A stretch of 64,000 nt of DNA, taken from contig NZ_BMNI01000001.1 of the NCBI RefSeq assembly GCF_014646375.1, forward strand, positions 827,949 through 891,948. Reading direction: 5' to 3'. A model generated the notes under the pieces. The model had not been told where the DNA came from and ran no database searches. It saw only the letters and a program-made list of their open reading frames with translations. Numbering within the stretch: position 1 is the first letter of the stretch; each line of letters starts with the position of its first letter. Below, piece after piece: positions 57,138-64,000 of the stretch. Position numbers and translations under genes: made by a program. This DNA comes from Nocardioides phosphati. Lineage in GTDB: Bacteria > Actinomycetota > Actinomycetes > Propionibacteriales > Nocardioidaceae.

Positions 57138-58373
57138 ATGGGAGACCACAGCGGCCACGGTCATGGCCACGGGCACAGTCACGACCCCGCGGCATTTGCC
57201 GGAGTCCGCACGTCGAGCCTGCCGCGCAACGCGGTGCTGGGGCTGCTCGTCCTCGTCGCGGTCGCGACGGTCATCGGCCTGGTCACCCTGTGGCCTGACG
57301 GCAAGCGCCCCCACGCGGAGTACGCCGCCACCGGCGTCAGCTATCCGGTGGCGACCGTCGTCAGCGCGCACGATCCGTGCCCCGTCATCGACCCCAACGC
57401 CGACCCGTCCGGTACCCCGGAGATGCCCAAGGGCTGCGACGGGCTCACGGTCAAGCTCGCCGACGGCACGCGTGTCGACGTGCAGGCCGAGCCGGGCGCG
57501 GTCCGTTCGGGCCTGCGCAAGGGTGATCGCGTGACCCTGGCGAAGGTGCCCGGGGCCGAGGGCGGCGCGGTCTACTCCTACTTCGGCACCCAGCGGAAGG
57601 CTCCGGTCGGCCTGCTGCTGGCGGCGTTCGTGCTGGTGGTGGTGGCGGTGGCCCGCAAGCGCGGGGCGCTCGCCCTCGTCGGCCTCGGCGTCGCGGCGAC
57701 GGTCGTCGGCGGCTGGATGGTCCCGTCGCTGCTGGAGGGCCACTCGCCGGTCGGCGTCGCCCTCACCGCGAGCGCGGCGATCATGTTCGCCGTCCTGTAC
57801 GCCGCCCACGGCATCTCCATGCGCACCAGCACCGCCCTCGCCGGCACCCTCGTCGGCCTCGGCATCACCGCGCTGCTCGGTCAGCTGGCGAGCGGCTGGG
57901 CGCGGCTCAGCGGCCTGGGTGCCGAGGCATCCGACCCGCTGCGAACGTTCGCCGGCGACCTCGACTTCCGCGGCCTCCTCGTCGCCGCGATCATCGTGGC
58001 CGGCCTCGGCGTGCTCAACGACGTGACGATCACCCAGTCCTCCGCCGTGTGGGAGCTGCGTGCCGCGTCCGAGACGATGAGCCGCCGCGAGCTCTACACC
58101 AGCGCGATGCGCATCGGGCGCGACCACATCGCCTCGGCGATCTACACGATCGTCTTCGTGTACGCCGGCACGGCGCTGACGACGCTCCTCTTCGTGGCCC
58201 TCTATGACCGCACGCTGCTCGACCTGCTGCTCACCGAGCAGTTCGCCGAGGAGTGCGTGATGACCCTGTCGTCGAGCATCGGCCTGGTTCTGGCGATGCC
58301 TGCGACGACCGTCATCGCGGCGCTGACCGTCAGCGCGCCGCGCTCGCACGGACGCCGCCGCGCGGCCTGGTGA
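57138..58373 (+). CDS. YibE/F family membrane protein with His-rich N-terminus
   Basis: The 411-residue protein opens with a cytosolic His/Gly/Asp tail (MGDHSGHGHGHGHSHDPAAF) and a membrane helix at about 35-55. A soluble loop with a CPVIDPNADP/GCDGL cysteine pair follows, then seven or so membrane helices of the YibE/F domain. The function is unknown. The ATG at 57138 has GATCCT seven bases upstream. It is divergent from znuA across two Zur boxes, so a zinc-related role is possible but inferred. Confidence 0.78.
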   Translation: MGDHSGHGHGHGHSHDPAAFAGVRTSSLPRNAVLGLLVLVAVATVIGLVTLWPDGKRPHAEYAATGVSYPVATVVSAHDPCPVIDPNADPSGTPEMPKGCDGLTVKLADGTRVDVQAEPGAVRSGLRKGDRVTLAKVPGAEGGAVYSYFGTQRKAPVGLLLAAFVLVVVAVARKRGALALVGLGVAATVVGGWMVPSLLEGHSPVGVALTASAAIMFAVLYAAHGISMRTSTALAGTLVGLGITALLGQLASGWARLSGLGAEASDPLRTFAGDLDFRGLLVAAIIVAGLGVLNDVTITQSSAVWELRAASETMSRRELYTSAMRIGRDHIASAIYTIVFVYAGTALTTLLFVALYDRTLLDLLLTEQFAEECVMTLSSSIGLVLAMPATTVIAALTVSAPRSHGRRRAAW

Positions 58374-58388
58374 GCACGCGGGGGTGAC

Positions 58389-58940
58389 TCAGGTGGCCAG
58401 GATGCTGGTCAGCTGGCGCGCCACCCGGTCGAGCGGCTCCGTGCTGCTCTGGGCGCGGGAGAGGATGAGCGCGCCCTCGATCGCGGCGACCGTCAGGCCG
58501 GCCCTGTCGGCGGCGAGGTCGGGGGCGATGCCGCGAGCAGTCAGCGCCTGCGTGATCTGCTCCTGCCAGCGGCCGAACGCCCGTCCGGCCCGGGCGCGAG
58601 CCTCGGACGTCTCGGCCGGGGAGATCGCCGCTGCTGCCACCGGGCAACCGTCGGTGAAGTCGTGCCGGGTCAGCGACTGCTTCCAGTAGTCGACGAACCG
58701 CGTGATCGCGTGCGCGGGATCGCCCTTCTCCATCAGGTCCGCCAGGAGCCGCCCGATGAAGTCGCCCGCCATCGCCGTGGCTGCGTCCGCCAGCTCGGCC
58801 TTTCCTCCCGGGAAGTGGTGGTAGATGGACCCTCGGGGCGCCTTCGCGTGGTCGACCACGTCACGCAGCGACGTCGCTGCGACGCCGCGCTCGCGGAAGA
58901 GCGCCGCGGCGCTGGCCACCATCGCCTCGCGGGTGCTCAT
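58389..58940 (-). CDS. TetR family regulator of the molybdopterin oxidoreductase operon
   Basis: The 183-residue protein has a TetR helix-turn-helix in the first 55 residues (RGVAATSLRDVVDHAKAPRGSIYHHFPGGKAELADAA). The C-terminal domain resembles the LmrA/YxaF type. It overlaps the oxidoreductase gene by four bases (ATGA) and is thus its operon partner. A palindrome upstream of the oxidoreductase start is its likely operator. Confidence 0.87.
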   Translation of the reverse strand: MSTREAMVASAAALFRERGVAATSLRDVVDHAKAPRGSIYHHFPGGKAELADAATAMAGDFIGRLLADLMEKGDPAHAITRFVDYWKQSLTRHDFTDGCPVAAAAISPAETSEARARAGRAFGRWQEQITQALTARGIAPDLAADRAGLTVAAIEGALILSRAQSSTEPLDRVARQLTSILAT

Positions 58941-61378
58941 CCCACAGGCTCCAGCCGGGCAGGGACGTACTTGTGCCACGGCGTACCGGCGAGGAAGTCC
59001 TTGTGGTGCAGCGACGTCAGCTCGTTGGGTGCGACACCGGTCGTGCCGTCAGCGTGCTCGACGCCCAGGCCGTTCGGGAGTGAGACGTGGCCGGGCTGCA
59101 TCTGGTCGGTCACCTCGACCACAGCGACCGCCGAGCCCTTCTCGGTCACCACGCGCAGCGAGTCGCCGGTCTCCACGCCGTACGACGCGGCGTCGACCGG
59201 CCCGATGCGGAGCGCCCCGTGTGCGTCGCGGCGCCGCCAGGAGGGATCGCGGATGATGGTGTTGGCAGTGAATGCGCGACGCTCGCCGGCCGAGAGCACC
59301 ATCGGGAACTCCTCGGTCGTCCACGTGCTCGGCGCGGTCTTCAACGCCCGGAGGTGCTCGAGCAGCTCGGGTACCTCGAGCGTGAACCGCTGGTCCGGGC
59401 GGCGCGTGTAGCTCCAGGCGTCGTGGTAGTCGTCCACCGTGAAGGCGACGGCCTCGCCGGTGAGAATCCGGTCGAAGAGGGCGTTGCCGGGCTCGAACCC
59501 GGTTCCGGTGAAGCCGGCGCGCGCGGTCGCGGCCGGGTTGGCCATCGTGCAGAGCTGGCTGACACCCCACAGCGATGCGGTCCCTCGCGCTCCGTCGGGG
59601 AGCACCTCGCCCAGGGTCTCGTGCAGGACGTAGCCGGCCAGTCCCATCAGCTTCGGCTTCGCTGCGACGGCGGCGAAGAAGGCGATCGCGAACTGCGTTC
59701 GCCCCTTGCGGGCGGCGCGGCGCAGCGGCGCGAGCACCGCCTCGTCGACCGCCCCGAGGCGCCGGATGATCCGGGCGTAGATCTCCGGCTCCGGCAGGGT
59801 GCCTGCGAGCGGCGGCATCGTCGGGCGGCGCAGGTGGAAGACGTTCGTCGGGAAGTCGACGTTGAAGAACGTGCACTCCCACTTCTCGAACTGGGTGCTC
59901 GCGGGCAGGACGTAGTCGGCCTGGCGAGCGGTCTCCGTCATCGCGATGTCGATGACCACGCTGAGGTCGACGGCGCGCATCGCCTGCCGGAACGACTCCG
60001 AGTCGGCCAGCGAGTGGGCCGGGTTGACGCTGTCGATCCACAGGGCGCGCATGCGCTCGGGGTGGTCGCCCAGGCACTCCTCGGCGATGGAGTTGCAGGG
60101 CACGAGGCCGGCGACGATGCGCGCGCCCGTCACCGGCGTACGACGGTCGGCGGCGGGGGAGCGCGGCGGGCCGGCCTGGGGAGCCGGGCCGTTCGCGACC
60201 GCGGTGACCGGCCCGCGGAGCCGCGTCGCGAGCGGTCCTGCCACCGCGTCGGGCAGGAAGGCAGGCACGCGGATGGCTGCGGCGCCGACGCCGTCGACGG
60301 CTGCGCCCTGGACACGCGAGACGAGGCGCTGCACCGGCGACGTCGGGCGACGGCTGCCGCCGCCCCCCGGGGCTGCGCCGGCGATCGGCGCGAAGGTCGA
60401 GTGCAGGAACATGCCTCCCTGCTTGGCGAAGTTGCCGGTCAGGATCCACAGCATCTTCTGCATGTACGAGTTGAGGGTGCTGTACGGCGCCTGCTGGACG
60501 CCGAGGTCCTCGTAGGTGCACGCACTCTCGGCGGAGGCGATGCGTCGCGCGGCGGTGCGGATCAGCTCCTCGGGCACGCCGCAGCGCGCGGCGTAGTCGG
60601 GGATGTCGACGTCGGCGAAGGCGGCGAGGACCGGGAGCGCGCCGGTCGTGTGGTTGTCGATGAAGTCGTGGTCGACCAGGTCCTCCTGGACCAGGACTCC
60701 GACCATCGCAGCGATGCACCACGCATCTGTGCCGGGCTTCACCTGGAGGTGGATGTCGGCCATGGCGGCGGTCTCGCTGCGCCGCGGGTCGAGCACGATC
60801 ATGCAGCGTGCAGGGTCGGCAGCCATCTCCTTGAGGACCGGCCGGGTCCGCGGGAACGAGTGCGACTGCCACGGGTTCTTGCCGAGGAAGACGACGACCT
60901 CGGCGTGCTCGAAGTCGCCCTTGGTGTGGCCCCCGTAGAGCCGCCCGTCGACGTACATCTCGCCGGTCTTCTCCTGGGCGAGCGCGTTGGAGCGGTATTT
61001 CGCGCCGAGGGCCGCCTGCAGCGACTGGCCGTACGTCGCGCCGAGGTGGTTGCCCTGGCCGCCACCGCCGTAGAAGAAGATCTTGTCGCCGCCGTGCTCG
61101 TCACGGATCGCGGCGAGGCGATCGGAGATCTCGGCGATCGCGGTGTCCCACGAGATCTCCTCGTAGCTGCCGTCAGGGCGACGGCGCAGGGGAGAGGTCA
61201 GCCGCTCGGTGCCGTTCTGGTAGCGGTCGAGGCGCAGCGGCTTCTCGCAGGTGTAGCCCTCGGAACCCGGGTGGGACTTGTCCCCGCGGATCTTGACGAG
61301 GCGGCGGTCCTCGACCTGCACCTCGATCCCGCAGTTGCACTCGCACAGGATGCAGGCGGACTTCTGCCACTCGGTCAC
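58937..61378 (-). CDS. Molybdopterin-dependent oxidoreductase (formate dehydrogenase/nitrate reductase-like)
   Basis: The 813-residue enzyme has the N-terminal [4Fe-4S] motif C9-x2-C12-x3-C16-x27-C44 and bis-molybdopterin domains ([10 protein letters not shown] region, [32 protein letters not shown]). A C-terminal dinucleotide-binding domain ([30 protein letters not shown]) follows. It has no Tat signal, so it should be cytosolic. The substrate is unknown; a low-complexity insertion at about 330-410 is unusual. GTG 61378 follows GAGGAG. Confidence 0.88.
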   Translation of the reverse strand: MTEWQKSACILCECNCGIEVQVEDRRLVKIRGDKSHPGSEGYTCEKPLRLDRYQNGTERLTSPLRRRPDGSYEEISWDTAIAEISDRLAAIRDEHGGDKIFFYGGGGQGNHLGATYGQSLQAALGAKYRSNALAQEKTGEMYVDGRLYGGHTKGDFEHAEVVVFLGKNPWQSHSFPRTRPVLKEMAADPARCMIVLDPRRSETAAMADIHLQVKPGTDAWCIAAMVGVLVQEDLVDHDFIDNHTTGALPVLAAFADVDIPDYAARCGVPEELIRTAARRIASAESACTYEDLGVQQAPYSTLNSYMQKMLWILTGNFAKQGGMFLHSTFAPIAGAAPGGGGSRRPTSPVQRLVSRVQGAAVDGVGAAAIRVPAFLPDAVAGPLATRLRGPVTAVANGPAPQAGPPRSPAADRRTPVTGARIVAGLVPCNSIAEECLGDHPERMRALWIDSVNPAHSLADSESFRQAMRAVDLSVVIDIAMTETARQADYVLPASTQFEKWECTFFNVDFPTNVFHLRRPTMPPLAGTLPEPEIYARIIRRLGAVDEAVLAPLRRAARKGRTQFAIAFFAAVAAKPKLMGLAGYVLHETLGEVLPDGARGTASLWGVSQLCTMANPAATARAGFTGTGFEPGNALFDRILTGEAVAFTVDDYHDAWSYTRRPDQRFTLEVPELLEHLRALKTAPSTWTTEEFPMVLSAGERRAFTANTIIRDPSWRRRDAHGALRIGPVDAASYGVETGDSLRVVTEKGSAVAVVEVTDQMQPGHVSLPNGLGVEHADGTTGVAPNELTSLHHKDFLAGTPWHKYVPARLEPVG

Positions 61379-61403
61379 GGTGCGCTCCTCGGCGTACGAC
61401 GAT

Positions 61404-61419
61404 TATGACGACTGTCATA
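61404..61419. promoter_or_regulatory. Palindromic operator upstream of the molybdopterin oxidoreductase
   Basis: TATGAC-GACT-GTCATA is a perfect 16-base inverted repeat 26-41 bases before the oxidoreductase start. On the minus strand it overlaps CATAAT (61408-61403), a good -10. The TetR encoded in the same operon is the obvious binder. Confidence 0.7.
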
Positions 61420-61470
61420 GTCGGCGCATGCGCCGCGCCAGGTCAAGCCCGCGGTGGTGTCGGCGGAGCG

Positions 61471-63432
61471 TCAGCCGCCGACGTGCACCTGCGGGCGACG
61501 GGCCTCGACCGGCTCGGCGCGCCGCAGGATCTCGTGGGTGAGCGGCGGGACGTCGCCCTCGCCGGCGAGCAGGAAGCGCAGCGCATTGGTGCCGGGGGAG
61601 CGTTCGCTCCACTCGAAGTAGACGTGGGGCACCTGGGTGTCCAGGTCGCGCACCTTCAGCAGGAACGCCGCGATCGTGTTCGGCACCGACGGGCCGCTGG
61701 CCCGCAGGATCCGGTGGCGGCCGACCTGGACGCTGGTGACCGTGACCGTGCCGGTGAAGTCGCTGGCGTCGGTGACCTCGACCTCGAGGAAGATCCGGTC
61801 CTCCTCGTCGCCGAGGTGGTTGTCGAGCTGCACGTCGGTCATCTTCGTGTCGTACTCGTCGTGGTCGCCGGCCTGGAGCTTGTTGGCGATGAACCGGATC
61901 GGACGCGGGTCCGCGATCGAGGCGTCGAGCAGGGCACGGGCAGCCTCGTCGATGCGCACGTCGTTGATCCGGAGCTCGGTGGCGCGCAGGATCCGGCTCA
62001 TCACGCTGATCACGAGGATCATCACGACGAAGACCAGCGCGATCAGGAGGCCCTCGGGGCGGTCGACGATCGTGACACCGATCGTGTAGACGAAGACCGC
62101 GCTGACAGCGCCGAAGAAGGCGCCGAGGACGCGGTGCCCGCGCCGCCACTCGGTGAGCGTCACCGCGACGGCCGCCGAGGTCATCAGCGCGAGCACGCCG
62201 GTCGCGTAGGCACCGGCCTGCTCGTCGACGTCGGCGCGGAAGGCGAGTGTCACGACGGCTGCGATCGCGGCGAAGACGAGGACGAGCGGCCGCGTGAGCC
62301 GGGCCCAGTCGGGCGCCATGCCGTAGCGGGGCAGGTAGCGCGGCACGATGTTGAGCAGGCCCGCCATCGCCGAGGCCCCGGCGAACCACAGGATGCCGAT
62401 CGTCGAGGCGTCGTACGCCGTGCCGAAGGCCTCGCCGAGCCGCTGGTGCGCGAGGAAGGCGAGGGCGCGCCCGTTGGCCGGGCCGCCGTCCTCGAACGCC
62501 GCGTGCGGGATCAGCACGGTCGTGACCAGCGACGAGCTGAGGAGCAGGACGCTCATGATCGCGGCGGCGGCGGTGAGCAGCTTCTTGGCGTTGCGGATGC
62601 GCCCCAGCGGCTGTGCGGGGGTGTCGTCGGCGTCGCCCTCGACCAGCGGCATGACGACGACACCGGTCTCGAAGCCGGAGAGGCCGAGCGCCAGGGCCGG
62701 GAAGACCAGCAGCGAGGCGCCGATGACGCCGAACGGCGCGGAGTGGTCGAGGGTGACGTTGCCCCACCAGTCGCCGAGCAGCGAGGGGTGACGGACGATC
62801 TCGAGGAGCCCGTCGCTGATGACCACGGCGCTGAGGCCCAGGTAGGCCACCACGATGACGACAGCGATGCCGATCGCCTCGTTGAAGCCCTTCAGGAAGA
62901 CCGCGCCGAGCAGCGCGATCAGGCCCAGGGTGCACCAGATCTGGCCTCCCGAGAGCGCGTCGTGCAGGAAGGGGTTCTCGATCATGTGCGCCGAGGCGTC
63001 GGCGGCCGACAGCGTGATGGTGATGACGAAGCCGGTGGCGACGAAGCCGATCAGCGCGAGGACGAGGAGCTTGCTGGGCCAGTAGGCGAGGAGCCGCTCG
63101 AGCATGGAGAGCGAGCCGTCGCCGTGCGGGCTCTCGGCCGCCACCCGGCGGTACATCGGCAGTGCGCCGAAGAGCGTGATCAGCACCAGCACGAGCGTGG
63201 CGATGGGGGAGAGGGCGCCTGCCGCGAGGGCGGCGATGCCGGGCTGGTAGCCGAGGGTCGAGAAGTAGTCGACGCCGGTGAGGCACATGACCTTCCACCA
63301 GGCCTGCGTGTGGTGCTGCTGCGCGACGTCGGCCTCGCGCTCGTAGAAGCCCTCGGGCTCGGGGCGGTCGCCCGCGAAGAGCCAGTCACGCAGGGCGCTC
63401 GGCTCGGGCCCCCGCGATGGTGCAGTCGTCAT
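61471..63432 (-). CDS. APC superfamily amino acid permease-like transporter
   Basis: The 653-residue protein has about twelve hydrophobic helices in the first 480 residues ([44 protein letters not shown]) and a cytosolic C-terminal extension of about 150 residues with beta-strand character. APC transporters of this type move amino acids or potassium; the substrate is unknown. The ATG at 63432 is used; a GTG at 63441 adds three residues. Confidence 0.83.
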   Translation of the reverse strand: MTTAPSRGPEPSALRDWLFAGDRPEPEGFYEREADVAQQHHTQAWWKVMCLTGVDYFSTLGYQPGIAALAAGALSPIATLVLVLITLFGALPMYRRVAAESPHGDGSLSMLERLLAYWPSKLLVLALIGFVATGFVITITLSAADASAHMIENPFLHDALSGGQIWCTLGLIALLGAVFLKGFNEAIGIAVVIVVAYLGLSAVVISDGLLEIVRHPSLLGDWWGNVTLDHSAPFGVIGASLLVFPALALGLSGFETGVVVMPLVEGDADDTPAQPLGRIRNAKKLLTAAAAIMSVLLLSSSLVTTVLIPHAAFEDGGPANGRALAFLAHQRLGEAFGTAYDASTIGILWFAGASAMAGLLNIVPRYLPRYGMAPDWARLTRPLVLVFAAIAAVVTLAFRADVDEQAGAYATGVLALMTSAAVAVTLTEWRRGHRVLGAFFGAVSAVFVYTIGVTIVDRPEGLLIALVFVVMILVISVMSRILRATELRINDVRIDEAARALLDASIADPRPIRFIANKLQAGDHDEYDTKMTDVQLDNHLGDEEDRIFLEVEVTDASDFTGTVTVTSVQVGRHRILRASGPSVPNTIAAFLLKVRDLDTQVPHVYFEWSERSPGTNALRFLLAGEGDVPPLTHEILRRAEPVEARRPQVHVGG

Positions 63433-63537
63433 GGCAGGCACCCTAAGTGCCCGGGCGGTCGGCGCCGGTCACCGGCTCGGTACTCTTCTGCGGCACGAGC
63501 CGGCAGCCAGCCGGCCCGAGATCTTCAGGAGCGCCCC

Positions 63538-64000
63538 GTGGCCAAGGCCCCCGCCAGCACCGTCGACACCGTCGTCTCCCTCGCCAAGCGCCGGGGATTC
63601 GTCTACCCGTGCGGCGAGATCTACGGCGGCACGCGCTCCGCCTGGGACTACGGGCCGCTCGGTGTCGAGCTCAAGGAGAACATCAAGCGCCAGTGGTGGA
63701 AGGCGATGGTGCAGGGCCGCGAGGACGTCGTCGGCCTCGACTCCTCGATCATCCTGCCGCGCGAGACCTGGGTGGCCTCGGGCCACGTCGGCACCTTCAC
63801 CGACCCCCTGACCGAGTGCCAGTCGTGCCACAAGCGCTTCCGCGAGGACCACCTGCAGGAGGACTACGCGGAGAAGAAGGGCATCGAGGACCCCGACACC
63901 GTCAACATCAACGACGTCGTCGCCTGCCCCAACTGCGGCGCCCGCGGCTCGTGGACCGAGTCCCGCGACTTCCAGATGATGCTCAAGACCTACCTCGGCG
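63538..64000 (+). CDS. glyS: Glycyl-tRNA synthetase, N-terminal part (gene continues beyond window)
   Basis: The 154-residue fragment has the class II glycyl-tRNA synthetase N-terminus: [46 protein letters not shown] and [22 protein letters not shown], followed by a CxxC...CxxC zinc pair ([16 protein letters not shown]). It is the single-chain alpha2 type. GTG 63538 is preceded by AGGAG; TACTCT at 63481-63486 can serve as its -10. The gene is truncated by the window end. Confidence 0.94.
   Translation, partial: MAKAPASTVDTVVSLAKRRGFVYPCGEIYGGTRSAWDYGPLGVELKENIKRQWWKAMVQGREDVVGLDSSIILPRETWVASGHVGTFTDPLTECQSCHKRFREDHLQEDYAEKKGIEDPDTVNINDVVACPNCGARGSWTESRDFQMMLKTYLG

Overview
This window is a chromosomal segment of a high-GC Gram-positive bacterium, most likely a nocardioform actinobacterium such as Nocardioides or a close relative (inference from gene order, G/C-ending codons, GTG starts and actinobacterial families: ImuA', DUF3097, ECF42, SigE-type sigma factor, a 10-methyl fatty-acid pair). 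It is mostly a conserved housekeeping backbone with small accessory insertions. No insertion sequence, prophage, CRISPR array, rRNA or tRNA gene was seen. Genes are tightly packed; the largest gap is about 240 bases (5209-5448).

Layout. 1-2130: the start of an SOS mutagenesis gene behind a perfect LexA box, then a TetR/SDR pair. 2134-5208: a large secreted two-repeat protein split by one in-frame amber codon. 5449-16844: the conserved block leuS-degV-comEA-comEC-holA-rpsT-lepA, with a kinase-fold gene divergent from lepA. 16855-27272: an accessory stretch with AraC/VOC, DUF309, two divergent secreted SGNH hydrolases, GNAT, small unknown proteins, an ECF42 sigma factor with its DGPF partner, AIM24, MOSC and an acyl-CoA ligase.

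27346-44124: the conserved block hemW-(two unknowns)-DUF3097-hrcA-dnaJ-rsmE-HIT-phoH-ybeY-CorC-cytidine deaminase-like-era. It is interrupted by a SigE-type sigma factor with a GerMN/Gmad2 protein and, just before era, by a FAD oxidase/methyltransferase pair expected to make 10-methyl branched fatty acids plus a siderophore-interacting-type flavoprotein. 44128-53914: two tandem septum-formation-family lipoproteins, a flavodoxin, DUF1003, leuA with a leader-peptide attenuator, a TlpA-like lipoprotein, DUF1990, recO, MarR and uppS. 53901-58373: a zinc operon znuA-znuC-znuB-zur with two Zur-type boxes upstream, divergent from a His-rich YibE/F membrane protein. 58389-64000: a molybdopterin oxidoreductase/TetR operon with a palindromic operator, an APC-type permease and the start of glyS.

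Regulation can be read directly from several sites: LexA box, CIRCE, Zur-type boxes, a leuA attenuator, a TetR-like palindrome and several strong hairpins at gene ends. A pervasive feature is leaderless-type promoter architecture: in about twenty genes a TAnnnT-like hexamer ends 6-8 bases before the start codon and no ribosome binding site is visible.
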